Of a stretch of DNA of 64,000 nucleotides, positions 18,310 through 28,975 are shown in pieces (within the stretch, counting starts at the first letter, position 1; each line of letters begins with the position of its first letter). The DNA is taken from the NCBI RefSeq assembly GCF_900187975.1, contig NZ_FZPC01000017.1, forward strand, positions 101,312 through 165,311. Direction: 5' to 3'. Both the position numbers and the translations under genes were made by a program. The DNA comes from Pseudomonas delhiensis (GTDB lineage Bacteria; Pseudomonadota; Gammaproteobacteria; Pseudomonadales; Pseudomonadaceae). The notes beneath the pieces were generated by a model. It saw only the letters and a program-made list of their open reading frames with translations. It was not told the DNA's origin and made no database searches.

Positions 18310-18975
18310 GGTTTTCCCCCGTCCCCGTCATGCTCCGGCGCAGTATCAGCAGATGCCGCTGGCCTTGGCAACCCGGCACGCTGAGGGCGTGCTCGGCTTC
18401 GACCCGGAAATCCTCCGGGAGTGCCGCAAGCTCCTGCGCAGGGTGCACGCCTTTCATCGCCAGCCAGCGCGTACTGCCGTCGCCGAGGTGGCGGGTCCAG
18501 TTGCAGAAGTCTTCCAGGCTGCTGAAGGCCCGGGAGACGATGCCGTCGAATGCCTGGGCCGGCTGGTAGGCCTCGACCCGGCTGTGGATAACTTCCAGGT
18601 TGTGCAGTTTCAGCTCCAGCTTCACCTGGGTGAGGAAGCGGGTCTTCTTGCCGTTGCTGTCGAGCAGAGTCAGGCGCTTGCCCGGGAACAGGATGGCCAG
18701 CGGGATGCCGGGCATGCCGCCGCCGCTGCCGACGTCCAGCCAGTTGTCGCCGCCGGCGGCGAGAAAGTGCGGGACGACGCTGAGGCTGTCGAGCAGATGG
18801 CGCGAGACCATCTCGTCGACGTCGCGCACCGCGGTGAGGTTGTACGCCTTGTTCCACTTCGCCAGCAGGGCGAGGTAGGCGAGCAGGCCCTGGCGGCCGG
18901 CTTCGTCGAGTTCGACGCCGAGCGCCGCGGCGCCACGCACGAGTTCGTCGGCGTGGGCTTGGGTGACCAGGGACA

Positions 18976-18976
<1 letters not shown>
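18302..18976 (-). CDS. rsmG: 16S rRNA (guanine-N7) methyltransferase RsmG
   Basis: 224-residue SAM-dependent methyltransferase (formerly GidB) modifying the 530-loop G527 of 16S rRNA; its loss gives low-level streptomycin resistance in other bacteria. The SAM-binding loop [16 protein letters not shown] and the substrate segment [11 protein letters not shown] are clear. The start overlaps the mnmG stop by one base, so translation is coupled in mnmG-rsmG-parA-parB. Confidence 0.95.
18583..18591 (-). other. Perfect DnaA box inside rsmG
   Basis: The plus strand reads TGTGGATAA; an exact 9-mer within rsmG. Confidence 0.55.
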
Positions 18977-20871
<1,895 letters not shown>

Positions 20872-20915
20872 GCACCTCGTGCCTGTCGATCAGGGAAAGA
20901 AAAAGAGAGCCGCAC

Positions 20916-20944
20916 AGTATAGGGGCTAAGCCCTGCCGATTGAA
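20916..20944 (-). promoter_or_regulatory. Sigma-70 promoter of mnmG
   Basis: On the minus strand a TATACT -10 (20916-20921) lies 17 bp from a weaker TTCAAT -35 (20939-20944), about 45 bp upstream of the mnmG start codon. Confidence 0.65.
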
Positions 20945-21400
20945 GGGACCTGTATGAAAAGTAGCCAATCGGCCTTTCGGGTGTCACACCGGGGAATGCT
21001 TCATTCACAAAAAAAAAGAGAGAGGGAATTTTTAAATCTTTTTAGAGCTAGTGATTATGTCTGGTGTGGACATTTTTTGTGGATAAGTGGGACGAGCCCT
21101 TCTGCGACGATATTTACAGCCAAGGATAAGCCTGTGCCGAAGGTGTCGGGAAGCGGGGCATTTCCGGTTGAACGCCTGTGTATGGAAAGCAGGGTTATGC
21201 ACAGGGCGGATATCCACGGGTTTGGCCACCGGGTTGTCTACGGACCTATACGGTAGTTTTCCACAGGGTTCAGGATTCATGTGAATAGGATCATGCAGGC
21301 CAGATTCCACGGTGGTTTTGTTGTGTTCCACCGGTGGATCGGTCCACAAGCAGCCAGGGGAAAGCGGCCATCCACAGGCTACTTCTTCCTGTGAGCAAAC
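20945..21400. other. Origin-like region upstream of mnmG (candidate second oriC)
   Basis: Gene-free and markedly AT-richer than the rest of the window. A DNA-unwinding-like tract at about 21007-21058 contains a run of nine A, then AATTTTTAAATCTTTTTAG. DnaA boxes: TGTGGATAA at 21078-21086 (exact), TTATGCACA at 21195-21203 (fits TTATNCACA), TTTTCCACA at 21257-21265 (one mismatch), plus weaker ATATCCACG and CCATCCACA copies. Pseudomonads are reported to carry two autonomously replicating segments near dnaA and gidA; this fits the gidA one. Short open frames across it have no ribosome sites and look spurious. Confidence 0.65.
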
Positions 21401-21444
21401 CAGGAGCCATGGGGAACGACTTCCAAAAGCGGGCACGGCTCTTC

Positions 21445-21467
21445 GTAGGAGCGAGCTTGCTCGCGAA
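21445..21467. repeat. REP element (GTAGGAGCGAGCTTGCTCGCGAA type)
   Basis: Single copy of the common Pseudomonas REP hairpin (GCGAGC-TT-GCTCGC core). Identical units recur near 49.4, 56.8, 59.7 and 63.7 kb. Confidence 0.8.
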
Positions 21468-21546
21468 CACCGGACGCCCGTTCGCGGGAATATCGGGGCA
21501 CAGGATCGGGCTTCACGAACCAGGCCATGACCTCACCCATATGAAA

Positions 21547-21577
21547 ATGCCGTTTCTCCCTGGCTGAGAAACGGCAT
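21547..21577 (-). terminator. Strong hairpin, terminator-like on the minus strand
   Basis: Perfect 12-bp stem (ATGCCGTTTCTC / GAGAAACGGCAT) with a 7-base loop. Read on the minus strand it is followed by TTTT, so it could stop leftward transcription from entering the origin-like region. No plus-strand gene ends just before it. Confidence 0.5.
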
Positions 21578-21661
21578 CCGTTCTTAAGTCCCTAGGAGGG
21601 AGGCTGGGCAGAAGCGCGCGTGTACTATCGACAATCTTCATCCAAACCAAGACAGCCAGTC

Positions 21662-22330
21662 ATGAGTGAGTACCAGTACTACGAATTCGCGGCCATCGAT
21701 CGGCCGCTCACCCCGCAAGAGATGGCCGAACTGCGAGCCAGGTCCGGCCGTGCCGTCATCACTCCGAGCGCTTTCACCAACCATTACAACTGGGGTGATC
21801 TCGACGGCGATCCGGATGAGTGGATGCAGCGTTATTTCGACGCCTTCGTCTATTTCGCCAATTTTGCCAGCTGCCGGCTGTCGTTGCGGCTGCCCAGGTC
21901 CGCTTTCCCGGCGGAACGGGTGTTACCCTTCGCCCTCTGCCCCTTCAGTTTTTCCATCGTCGCCAGCGATTCGCATTGGTGCTTCAACTGGATGCTCGAC
22001 GAGACCGAGAACTTCGATCGTTTCGCCATGGACGATGGCACGCAGTGGATGCCGCGCCTGCTGCCGCTGCGGGAAGAATTGCGGGGCGGCGACCTGCGCC
22101 CGCTCTACCTGGGTTGGCTGGCGGGTGCGCCTTTCCTGGAAGCTGAGGATGAGGAACCCGAGGTCCCGTCGGGCCTCGCGGAGTTATCCACAGCGCAGCA
22201 AGCCCTGGTGGAGTTCCTCGAGATCGACCAGGACCTGCTGGACGCGGCTGCGGAGCCATGCGCTGGGACCGCCAGGCGTCGCGTGGCCGAACTCTGTGAA
22301 CGCGCGGAGGCGATCGCTTCGGCCCGTTAG
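21662..22330 (+). CDS. Conserved hypothetical protein, possibly C-terminally shortened
   Basis: 222-residue cytoplasmic protein of unknown function. The N-terminal half (MSEYQYYEFAAIDRPLTPQEM, then ITPSAFTNHYNWGDLDGDP) resembles an uncharacterised Pseudomonas family, recalled here as usually longer with a charged helical C-terminal extension. This copy stops soon after RRRVAELCERAEAIASAR, just where that extension would begin. The neighbouring DNA is a restriction-gene remnant, so truncation by insertion is plausible. No good Shine-Dalgarno sequence is visible before the ATG. A perfect DnaA box lies inside at 22184-22192. Confidence 0.65.
   Translation: MSEYQYYEFAAIDRPLTPQEMAELRARSGRAVITPSAFTNHYNWGDLDGDPDEWMQRYFDAFVYFANFASCRLSLRLPRSAFPAERVLPFALCPFSFSIVASDSHWCFNWMLDETENFDRFAMDDGTQWMPRLLPLREELRGGDLRPLYLGWLAGAPFLEAEDEEPEVPSGLAELSTAQQALVEFLEIDQDLLDAAAEPCAGTARRRVAELCERAEAIASAR
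22184..22192 (+). other. Perfect DnaA box inside the hypothetical gene
   Basis: Exact TTATCCACA within the coding sequence at 21662-22330, about 800 bp from the origin-like region. Confidence 0.55.
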
Positions 22331-22449
22331 CGAAGTCACTGGAGAGTTTGTTTTCAGGCGCAAACCCGATAGGGGCGAGACGTAGGGCTCGCCATGAACT
22401 CAGGCATGAAAGGTTGAAAGTGACGTCGATCTATTTGGGAACCTGAGGC

Positions 22450-23493
22450 TTATCCGTCATCTTGAGCGTTCGGATCACTGGCTGCCAAATTTTTCACTGC
22501 CTTGTCGAAGTCACTTTCAAACAGTCGATCCTGCACAATTCTGTACTTCTCAAATTCGCTTTCCGCATGCGTCTGGGCAAGTTTCGCAGAAATCTTGCCG
22601 CTGTTCTGCAGCACTTCCCGGTCATCAAACTCCAGGAAGGCGTCCAGACGCTTGGACCAGTCTTCCATGCTCATGGGAATTTTGCGGCGAGCACGATCCT
22701 CAGCCAGTTCCAGATAGGCGTTGACGATACGCCCCAATGAGTCCAGCTCGTCCTTGGTCAGGTAGTTCTTGGCCACGGCTACATCGGTTTTCAGGATCTT
22801 GCCTTCGGGCGCGCTCGCCCAGGAAGTCAACCCCATATGTGGCTTGCTGCTATCGGCCCTCTTGCGGATCAACTCTGCAGCGGTATGGCCGTGGATGGCG
22901 TAATGCAGTTTGTTCTGTACTTTGGCGAAGAATGCCTTGGTCGTCGGTGCGTCCTTGTTGTAATCCACGCTGGTGGCGTAGATGTCGGTGATCTTCTGGT
23001 AGAAGCGTCGCTCGCTGAGGCGGATCTCGCGGATTTCCGCCAGCAGCCGCTCGAAGTAGTCCTCGCCCAGGAAGCTGCCGTTTTCCATGCGCTGACGATC
23101 CAGCACATAGCCCTTGATGGCGAACTCACGCAGGACGCCGGTCGCCCACTGGCGGAACTGCGTTGCGCGTATGGAGTTGACCCGATAGCCGACGGAAATG
23201 ATGGCGTCGAGGTTGTAGAAGTCCACCGACCGGGACACTTCCCGCTGGCCCTCCTGCTGAACTATCCGGAATTTCCGGATAGTTGCCTCCGTTACGAGCT
23301 CCTGGCTGGCAAAGATGTTCTTCAGGTGCTCGCTGACGGTGCGCACATCTACCCCGAACAGTTCGGCCATCAGCTTCTGAGACAGCCACAGGGTTTCGTC
23401 CTCATAGCGGGCCTCGATGCTCTGTTCGCCGGCCTGGCCAGTGAAGATCAGAAACTCGGCTGTGCTGTTGCGGATCAATTTTTTGCCATTCAT
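22450..23493 (-). CDS. RhuM-family (virulence RhuM) protein
   Basis: 347-residue protein of the RhuM family, commonly found inside type I restriction-modification loci and genomic islands; its biochemical role is unknown. The N-terminal region (WLSQKLMAELFGVDVRTVSEHLKNIF) looks like a helix-turn-helix. It is followed by the family's VDFYNLDAIISVGYRVNSIRATQFRQWATGVLREF block, resembling KilA/Bro-type DNA-associated domains. Base composition is visibly lower in GC than flanking core genes. Its neighbour is a broken hsdR/mrr remnant, consistent with a decayed island. It appears intact. Confidence 0.85.
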   Translation of the reverse strand: MNGKKLIRNSTAEFLIFTGQAGEQSIEARYEDETLWLSQKLMAELFGVDVRTVSEHLKNIFASQELVTEATIRKFRIVQQEGQREVSRSVDFYNLDAIISVGYRVNSIRATQFRQWATGVLREFAIKGYVLDRQRMENGSFLGEDYFERLLAEIREIRLSERRFYQKITDIYATSVDYNKDAPTTKAFFAKVQNKLHYAIHGHTAAELIRKRADSSKPHMGLTSWASAPEGKILKTDVAVAKNYLTKDELDSLGRIVNAYLELAEDRARRKIPMSMEDWSKRLDAFLEFDDREVLQNSGKISAKLAQTHAESEFEKYRIVQDRLFESDFDKAVKNLAASDPNAQDDG

Positions 23494-23514
23494 ACCAAGC
23501 CCCCTATGCGGCCA

Positions 23515-24371
23515 TCACTTCGACAGGTTGTGACCCTTCATGGGCTTGTCCACATACATGGTGTGGCAGCAGGGCGCGTCGAAGCCGGTCAGCCACATGT
23601 CGCGCACGATCATCAGTTTCAACGGGTCCGCGGGATCCTTGAAACGCTTTTCCAGGCGTTTCTTGACCTGCTGGCTGTACAGGTGCGGTTGCAGCAAGGG
23701 CTTGTCCGCCTCCGAGCCGGTCATGACCACTTTGATCGAGCCCTTCTCCGGGTCGGCGTCGTGCCAGTCCGGACGCAGAGTGACGATGGCGTTGTACTGC
23801 TCGGCGCAGATGTCGCGGCTCATGCAGACGATCATCGCTTTGCCTTCCAGCGTGGCTGTACGTGTTTCAAAGTGCTGCACCAGATCCGCCGCTACCTGCT
23901 CCAGACGTGGCCGGGCACCCACCAACTTGGTCAGCGCTGCCCAATCACTCTTGGTCTTCTCGCGGGCAGTGATGTCTTCCTCGTCTTCGATGACCTCATC
24001 CACCTGGGCATTGAGCGCGTCGATCTCGGCTCCAGCTTGGCCAGGCGGCTTTCATAGTAGATGGGCACTGTGGCGCCATCATCCACCGCATCCTGGATGT
24101 CGTAGATGCTGACGTAATCGCCAAACACCGCCCGCGTGTCCCCGTCCTGAATCTCATTGACGAAGCGCCACACTTGCGAGGCGCCAGAGATCACGGAACC
24201 TTGCTTCATTTGCGGCTCGGCTGATTGGTACAAGGCGATCAGTTGCTTGCGGGCAATTCCCGGTTTAGCTTGCGCCGAGATCTGTTGCCAGCCGATCGCT
24301 GCAATTCCGTGTTCTCTGAAGGCTTCATACAGACTTCCGCCTTCACCGCGTACCATCCACATCCGCGCCAT
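23515..24371 (-). pseudogene. Chimeric remnant: Mrr-like N-terminus joined to type I restriction HsdR fragment, frameshifted
   Basis: The first ~78 codons ([41 protein letters not shown]) match the N-terminal domain of Mrr-type restriction proteins. The sequence then switches directly into an HsdR internal segment ([33 protein letters not shown]). At about 24030 the HsdR frame is lost by an apparent one-base deletion and continues in another frame ([35 protein letters not shown]). It ends abruptly after KPMKGHNL, just before the helicase motif VI expected next. Neither half can be functional. No hsdM/hsdS is present in the window. Confidence 0.8.
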
Positions 24372-24451
24372 ACACGATCCTTAAAGATTTGCAGATTAAA
24401 GAGGGATGATGAGGCGCTCTACTTTACGGGGCCGATCGATATCATCAAGCC

Positions 24452-25819
24452 TCACTTCCCGATACAGAAACTGGAGAAGATCCGCCCCAGCAGGTCGTCG
24501 GAGCTGAACGCCCCGGTGATCTCCCCCAGGGCCTGCTGGGCATGGCGCAGGTCTTCGGCCAGCAGTTCTCCGGCGCCGGCGAGCAACAGCTGGGCGTGCC
24601 CGTGGTCGAGGTGCTGCCCGGCCTGGCGCAGCGCTTCCAGGTGGCGGCGGCGGGCGCTGAAGCTGCTTTCGGCGGTCTGTTCGAAGCCCATGCAGGCCTT
24701 CAGGTGTTCGCGCAGCAGGTCCAGGCCTTCGCCGGATCGCGCGGAGAGGGTCAGGGTGACGTGGCCGTCGGCGCTTTCCTCGATGCCCACCGGGCTTGTG
24801 GATAAGTCGGCCTTGTTGCGGATCAGCGTGACCCGCGCCGGGTCCGGGCGCTCGTCGAGGAATTCCGGCCAGAGAGCGAAGGGGTCGGCGGCTTCCGGCG
24901 CGGTGGAGTCGATCACCAGCAACACCCGGTCGGCTTCGCCGATGGCCTTGAGCGCGCGTTCCACGCCGATCTTTTCCACATGGTCCTCGGTGTCGCGCAG
25001 GCCGGCGGTGTCCACGACGTGCAGCGGCATGCCGTCGATGTGGATATGTTCGCGCAGCACGTCGCGGGTGGTGCCGGCGATGTCGGTGACGATCGCCGCC
25101 TCGCGCCCGGCCAGTGCGTTGAGCAGGCTGGACTTGCCGGCGTTGGGCCGGCCGGCGATCACCACCGTCATGCCGTCGCGCAGCAGCGCGCCCTGGCCGG
25201 CTTCGCGCAGGACGCCGGCGAGTTCCGCGCGGACCTTGTCGAGCTGCGACAGCACGTGGCCGTCGGCGAGGAAGTCGATTTCCTCCTCGGGGAAGTCGAT
25301 GGCCGCCTCGACGTAGATGCGCAGTTGGATCAGCTGTTCGGTGAGCTGGTGCACGCGCCGCGAGAACTCGCCCTGCAATGAGCGCACGGCATTGCGCGCG
25401 GCCTGGGCCGAGCTGGCTTCGATGAGGTCGGCGATGGCCTCGGCCTGGGCCAGGTCGAGCTTGTCGTTGAGGAAGGCGCGCTCGCTGAACTCGCCGGGGC
25501 GGGCCTGGCGCGAGCCCAGCTCCAGGCAGCGCTGCAGGAGCATGTCGAGCACCACCGGGCCGCCATGGCCGTGCAGCTCAACCACGTCCTCGCCGGTGAA
25601 GGAGTTGGGGCCGCGGAAGAACAGCAGCAGGCCTTCGTCGATCACCTCGCCTTCGTCGTCGTAGAAGGGCCCGTAGTGGGCGAAGCGCGGCTGCGGCTCG
25701 CGGCCGCTGAGGCTGATGGCGATGGGCAGCGCCCGGGGCCCGGAGACGCGGACGATGCCGACGCCGCCCCGGCCCTGGGCGGTGGCGACGGCGGCGATGG
25801 TTTCACGGGCGGCGTTCAT
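24452..25819 (-). CDS. mnmE: tRNA modification GTPase MnmE (TrmE)
   Basis: 455-residue GTPase acting with MnmG at the tRNA wobble uridine. N-terminal tetrahydrofolate-binding domain ([21 protein letters not shown]), inserted G domain (G1 GRPNAGKS at 223-230, DTAGLR, NKAD) and the C-terminal CIGK cysteine motif are all present. The start [10 protein letters not shown] (ATG 25817-25819) gives the known family length. A perfect DnaA box lies within the gene at 24797-24805. Confidence 0.96.
   Translation of the reverse strand: MNAARETIAAVATAQGRGGVGIVRVSGPRALPIAISLSGREPQPRFAHYGPFYDDEGEVIDEGLLLFFRGPNSFTGEDVVELHGHGGPVVLDMLLQRCLELGSRQARPGEFSERAFLNDKLDLAQAEAIADLIEASSAQAARNAVRSLQGEFSRRVHQLTEQLIQLRIYVEAAIDFPEEEIDFLADGHVLSQLDKVRAELAGVLREAGQGALLRDGMTVVIAGRPNAGKSSLLNALAGREAAIVTDIAGTTRDVLREHIHIDGMPLHVVDTAGLRDTEDHVEKIGVERALKAIGEADRVLLVIDSTAPEAADPFALWPEFLDERPDPARVTLIRNKADLSTSPVGIEESADGHVTLTLSARSGEGLDLLREHLKACMGFEQTAESSFSARRRHLEALRQAGQHLDHGHAQLLLAGAGELLAEDLRHAQQALGEITGAFSSDDLLGRIFSSFCIGK
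24797..24805 (-). other. Perfect DnaA box inside mnmE
   Basis: The plus strand reads TGTGGATAA; exact 9-mer in the mnmE coding sequence. Confidence 0.55.
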
Positions 25820-25836
25820 GGCTTTCCTCCGGATAG

Positions 25837-25863
25837 CAGAACGCCCCACGAGGGGGCGTTCTG
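25837..25863 (-). terminator. Hairpin between yidC and mnmE
   Basis: Perfect 11-bp stem (CAGAACGCCCC / GGGGCGTTCTG) with a 5-base loop in the 67-bp gap. The T-tract is poor, so it may attenuate rather than fully terminate. Confidence 0.6.
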
Positions 25864-25886
25864 TAGGCTGGGCCGAGGGCGTGGCG

Positions 25887-27635
25887 TCAGGCGGTCTTGG
25901 CCTTGCTCGCGCCTTCGATCTGCCGGGTAATGTACCACTGCTGGGCGATGGACAGGCAGTTGTTGACCACCCAGTACAGCACCAGGCCGGCCGGGAACCA
26001 CAGGAAGAAGAAGGTGAAGATGATCGGCATCAGCTTCATCACCTTGGCCTGCATGGGATCCGGCGGGGTCGGGTTGAGCATCTGCTGGACCAGCATGGTG
26101 GCGCCCATGACGATCGGCAGGATGAAGAACGGGTCCTTCACCGAGAGGTCGGTGATCCAGCCCAGCCACGGGGCCTGGCGCATCTCGACGCTTTCCAGCA
26201 GTACCCAGTAGAGGGAGAGGAACACCGGCATCTGCACCAGGATCGGCAGGCAGCCACCCAGCGGGTTGATCTTCTCCTTCTTGTACAGCTCCATCATCGC
26301 CTGGGACATCTTCTGGCGATCGTCACCGTGCTGTTCCTTGATCGCGGCCATCTTCGGCGAGACGGCACGCATGCGCGCCATCGACTTGTAGCTGGCGGCG
26401 GACAGCGGGAAGAAGGCCAGCTTGATGACGACGGTCAGCAGGATGATCGACCAGCCCCAGTTGCCGACCAGGCTGTGGATATGTTGCAGCAGCCAGAAGA
26501 TCGGCTGGGCGATGAACCACAGCGGGCCGTAGTCGACGGTCAGCTCCAGGCCCGGGGACAGCTCGCCCAGGTACTTCTGCAGCTTGGGACCGGCATACAG
26601 GGTCAGGCTGGTCTCGCCCTTGGCGCCGGCGGGCACGCTCAGGGTCGGGCCGGTGAAGCCGACGATGTAGTTGCCCTGGGGGTCCTTGCGGGTCATCACG
26701 TTGTGGGTGTCACCCTTGGCGGGCACCCAGGCGGTGACGAAGTAGTGTTGCAGCCAGGCTACCCAGCCGCCCTGCAGGCTCTGCTTGAAGGGTTCCTTGT
26801 CCATGTCTTTCATGGACACCTTCACGTAGGGCTTCTCCGGGGTCCAGACCGCGGCGCCCAGGTAGGTGGACACGCCGGTGGCGGTGGTGGACGACGGGTC
26901 GGCGCTGGCGTCGCGCTTGAGCTGGGCGAACAGCGAAGCGTTCCAGGGCTTGCCGCTCTGGTTGTCGACCAGGTAGGTGACGTCGATCTGGTAGGCGTTC
27001 GGGTTGATGCAGTCGAGCTTCTTCTGCGCCTTTTCCTTGTCGCTGCAGTCGGTCTTCAGGCCGCGGTGGAAGGTGAAGCGCTTGATGTAGCTGACGCCAT
27101 CGCGGGCGAAGTTCAGGTCGACCACCAGTTGGTCCTGGCCGTCGGCCAGCTGGTACTGGGTCTTGGCACTGCTGTACAGCGGGCGGCCGGCGACGGCGGC
27201 GTCCGGACCGTCGGTGCCGGTCAGGCCGCTCTGCGCGAGGTAGGTGCGCTGACCATGCTCGAACAGGGCGAAGGGCAGGTCCGGGCGATCCTGGCGCATC
27301 GGGTACTGGGTCAGGCCCAGTTGCACCACGTCACCGCCACGGGGGTCGATGGCCAGGTCGAGGACGTCGGTCTTCACCTGGATCAGCTGGCCGTTGGCGG
27401 CTGCCGGTTGCTGGGCGCTGGGCAGCCCGGTTTCGCCGCTCTGGGCGGTCGGTACGTCGGCGCTGGCAGTGCCGGTGGCAGGCACGGACGTATCCGGCAG
27501 GCCCTGGGACTGTTGGTTGAACGACGCGGTCTGGGCCGGCAGTTCGGGCTGACCGTAGTCCTTGTTCCACTGGAGAACCAGCGCATAGGACACGATAGCC
27601 AGGGCGACGATGAGGATCGAGCGTTTGATGTCCAT
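25887..27635 (-). CDS. yidC: Membrane protein insertase YidC (Oxa1 family)
   Basis: 582-residue insertase that places proteins, including F0 subunits, into the inner membrane with or without SecYEG. An N-terminal anchor ([19 protein letters not shown]), a large periplasmic domain, and the conserved C-terminal core ([31 protein letters not shown] and [20 protein letters not shown]) are present. It follows yidD by 2 bp in the rpmH-rnpA-yidD-yidC operon. Confidence 0.97.
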   Translation of the reverse strand: MDIKRSILIVALAIVSYALVLQWNKDYGQPELPAQTASFNQQSQGLPDTSVPATGTASADVPTAQSGETGLPSAQQPAAANGQLIQVKTDVLDLAIDPRGGDVVQLGLTQYPMRQDRPDLPFALFEHGQRTYLAQSGLTGTDGPDAAVAGRPLYSSAKTQYQLADGQDQLVVDLNFARDGVSYIKRFTFHRGLKTDCSDKEKAQKKLDCINPNAYQIDVTYLVDNQSGKPWNASLFAQLKRDASADPSSTTATGVSTYLGAAVWTPEKPYVKVSMKDMDKEPFKQSLQGGWVAWLQHYFVTAWVPAKGDTHNVMTRKDPQGNYIVGFTGPTLSVPAGAKGETSLTLYAGPKLQKYLGELSPGLELTVDYGPLWFIAQPIFWLLQHIHSLVGNWGWSIILLTVVIKLAFFPLSAASYKSMARMRAVSPKMAAIKEQHGDDRQKMSQAMMELYKKEKINPLGGCLPILVQMPVFLSLYWVLLESVEMRQAPWLGWITDLSVKDPFFILPIVMGATMLVQQMLNPTPPDPMQAKVMKLMPIIFTFFFLWFPAGLVLYWVVNNCLSIAQQWYITRQIEGASKAKTA

Positions 27636-27637
27636 GG

Positions 27638-27886
27638 TTACTCGGCCGTCGAGGATGGGCGATGCTTGGAAGTGGCGGGCGGCACGGGATCATAGCCACC
27701 GGGATGCCAGGGATGGCAGCGGCCCAGGCGACGCAGGGCCAGCCAGCCGCCGCGCAGGAAGCCATGGTGTTCGATGGCTTCGTACGCGTAGCAGGAGCAG
27801 CTGGGGTGAAAGCGACAGTGACTGGCCATCAAGGGGCTGATGGCGTAGCGGTAAAACTGGATGAGAAACAGCGCCAGTCTACGCAT
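27638..27886 (-). CDS. yidD: Membrane insertion efficiency factor YidD
   Basis: 82-residue membrane-associated protein assisting YidC. The family signature [28 protein letters not shown] with its cysteines is clear, followed by [18 protein letters not shown]. The start [10 protein letters not shown] (ATG 27884-27886) overlaps the 3' end of rnpA by 8 bp, as usual for this operon; a longer upstream frame is rejected. Confidence 0.94.
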   Translation of the reverse strand: MRRLALFLIQFYRYAISPLMASHCRFHPSCSCYAYEAIEHHGFLRGGWLALRRLGRCHPWHPGGYDPVPPATSKHRPSSTAE

Positions 27887-28286
27887 GGGAACTGTCGGCG
27901 ACCCCCGGAGGTTCGGTTGCGCTTTCCGGCCGGGGTCGGTTGCGCAGCAGGCGTTTGAAGAGCTTGCCGAATTGCTGGTGCAATTCGGGGTTCTGCAATT
28001 CACCCAACCCCTTGCGCGCAATGACCACGATGTCCAGGCCGGCCAGGGCTTCCTGGTTGTGCCGGAACGATTCGCGGATCAGGCGTTTGAGGCGGTTGCG
28101 CTCGACGGCGAGCTTGACGTTCTTCTTGCCGATCACCAGGCCGAGGCGGGGGTGATCCAGAGCGTTTTCGCGCGCCAGCAGCAGGACATGCTTACCGGGA
28201 ACCTTGGCGCTGGGGGAGTCGAAGACCGCTGTGAAATGCCGGGCTGTCAGAAGACGCTTTTCCCGGTCGAATCCTCGACTCACCAC
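27879..28286 (-). CDS. rnpA: Ribonuclease P protein component
   Basis: 135-residue basic protein that binds M1 RNA and helps process tRNA 5' ends. The RNR motif is visible ([14 protein letters not shown]), as are [13 protein letters not shown] and [13 protein letters not shown]. It starts 14 bp after rpmH and overlaps yidD. Confidence 0.95.
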   Translation of the reverse strand: MVSRGFDREKRLLTARHFTAVFDSPSAKVPGKHVLLLARENALDHPRLGLVIGKKNVKLAVERNRLKRLIRESFRHNQEALAGLDIVVIARKGLGELQNPELHQQFGKLFKRLLRNRPRPESATEPPGVADSSHA

Positions 28287-28300
28287 CTGTGCCGGGCGAA

Positions 28301-28435
28301 TCAGACGGTCAGACGCTTGCGGCCCTTGGCGCGACGACGCGACAGAACCTGACGGCCGTTCTTGGTGGCCATGCGAGCGCGGAAACCGTGGACGCGAGCG
28401 CGCTTGAGAGTGCTGGGTTGGAAAGTACGTTTCAT
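28301..28435 (-). CDS. rpmH: 50S ribosomal protein L34
   Basis: 44-residue ribosomal protein starting [20 protein letters not shown] and ending [12 protein letters not shown]; essentially the canonical L34 sequence. It is too short to be picked by length-filtered gene calls. First gene of rpmH-rnpA-yidD-yidC, divergent from dnaA across the origin. Confidence 0.97.
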
Positions 28436-28494
28436 TGTTCGGTACCTGGATTGATGACCTGAGGTCGCAGGGACCCCGTTTAAAGAGACCGGCG

Positions 28495-28523
28495 ATTCTA
28501 GTGAAAACCCCGAGTCAGGTCAA
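28495..28523 (-). promoter_or_regulatory. Sigma-70 promoter of rpmH
   Basis: On the minus strand TTGACC (28518-28523), a 17-bp spacer and TAGAAT (28495-28500), 60 bp upstream of the rpmH start. Very close to consensus. Confidence 0.8.
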
Positions 28524-28599
28524 TTTCCAACCAGCCGGAATCGCCCAGTGGAATTGCGCTGAAATAAAAGACAGGGAGAAAAGGTCTTTAAAGGATAGT

Positions 28600-28975
28600 G
28601 AAAGCGACTATTACAGGGCGCCGCCAAATCTGTGGATAAGTCAATTCCGGCCACTGTTTGCGGGCCATGGCGGATTTCATGAAGGTGTCGAGAAGCGGTG
28701 ACCCTCCTGTGCAGCTGCGGTGGATAATCTGGGGAAGAAAGACCTGTTTGTCCACAGCGATGGTTTTCAACAGCTTTCCACCCCCATCCATCCCTGGCTC
28801 GATGCAGGGGTTATCCACAACTTTCAGGGTGCGCCGGCCATCGCCATATGCCATCATTAACACCTTGATTTTGCTTGCCCACTTGTTGATTTCTCATGTG
28901 GATAAGTCCGTAGCGCACGGCTACAATTGCGCTTTCCTTTTCGTTCCATTCCTTTCCAAATCCTGGGGGATACCC
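28600..28975. other. oriC: Replication origin oriC (rpmH-dnaA intergenic)
   Basis: Three exact DnaA boxes: TGTGGATAA at 28631-28639, TTATCCACA at 28811-28819, TGTGGATAA at 28897-28905. Two one-mismatch boxes: GGTGGATAA at 28719-28727, TTGTCCACA at 28748-28756. A comparatively AT-rich stretch at about 28845-28897 precedes dnaA. The location between rpmH and dnaA is the standard Pseudomonas origin. The box at 28897 lies about where the -35 of a dnaA promoter with TACAAT (-10, 28922-28927) would be, so DnaA may repress its own gene. Confidence 0.85.

Noticed and set aside
20954..21256. 100-codon open frame in the AT-rich region upstream of mnmG
   Set aside because: No ribosome site or recognisable protein, and it runs across DnaA boxes and the unwinding-like tract; better explained as origin DNA.
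21324..21341. parS-like sequence TGTTCCACCGGTGGATCG
   Set aside because: It has one good half-site but a 2-bp interruption at the centre and a poor second half, so it is unlikely to bind ParB like the two exact sites in recF.
28658..28975. Upstream in-frame extension of dnaA through the origin
   Set aside because: It lacks conservation and crosses DnaA boxes; the GTG at 28976 restores the canonical N-terminus.
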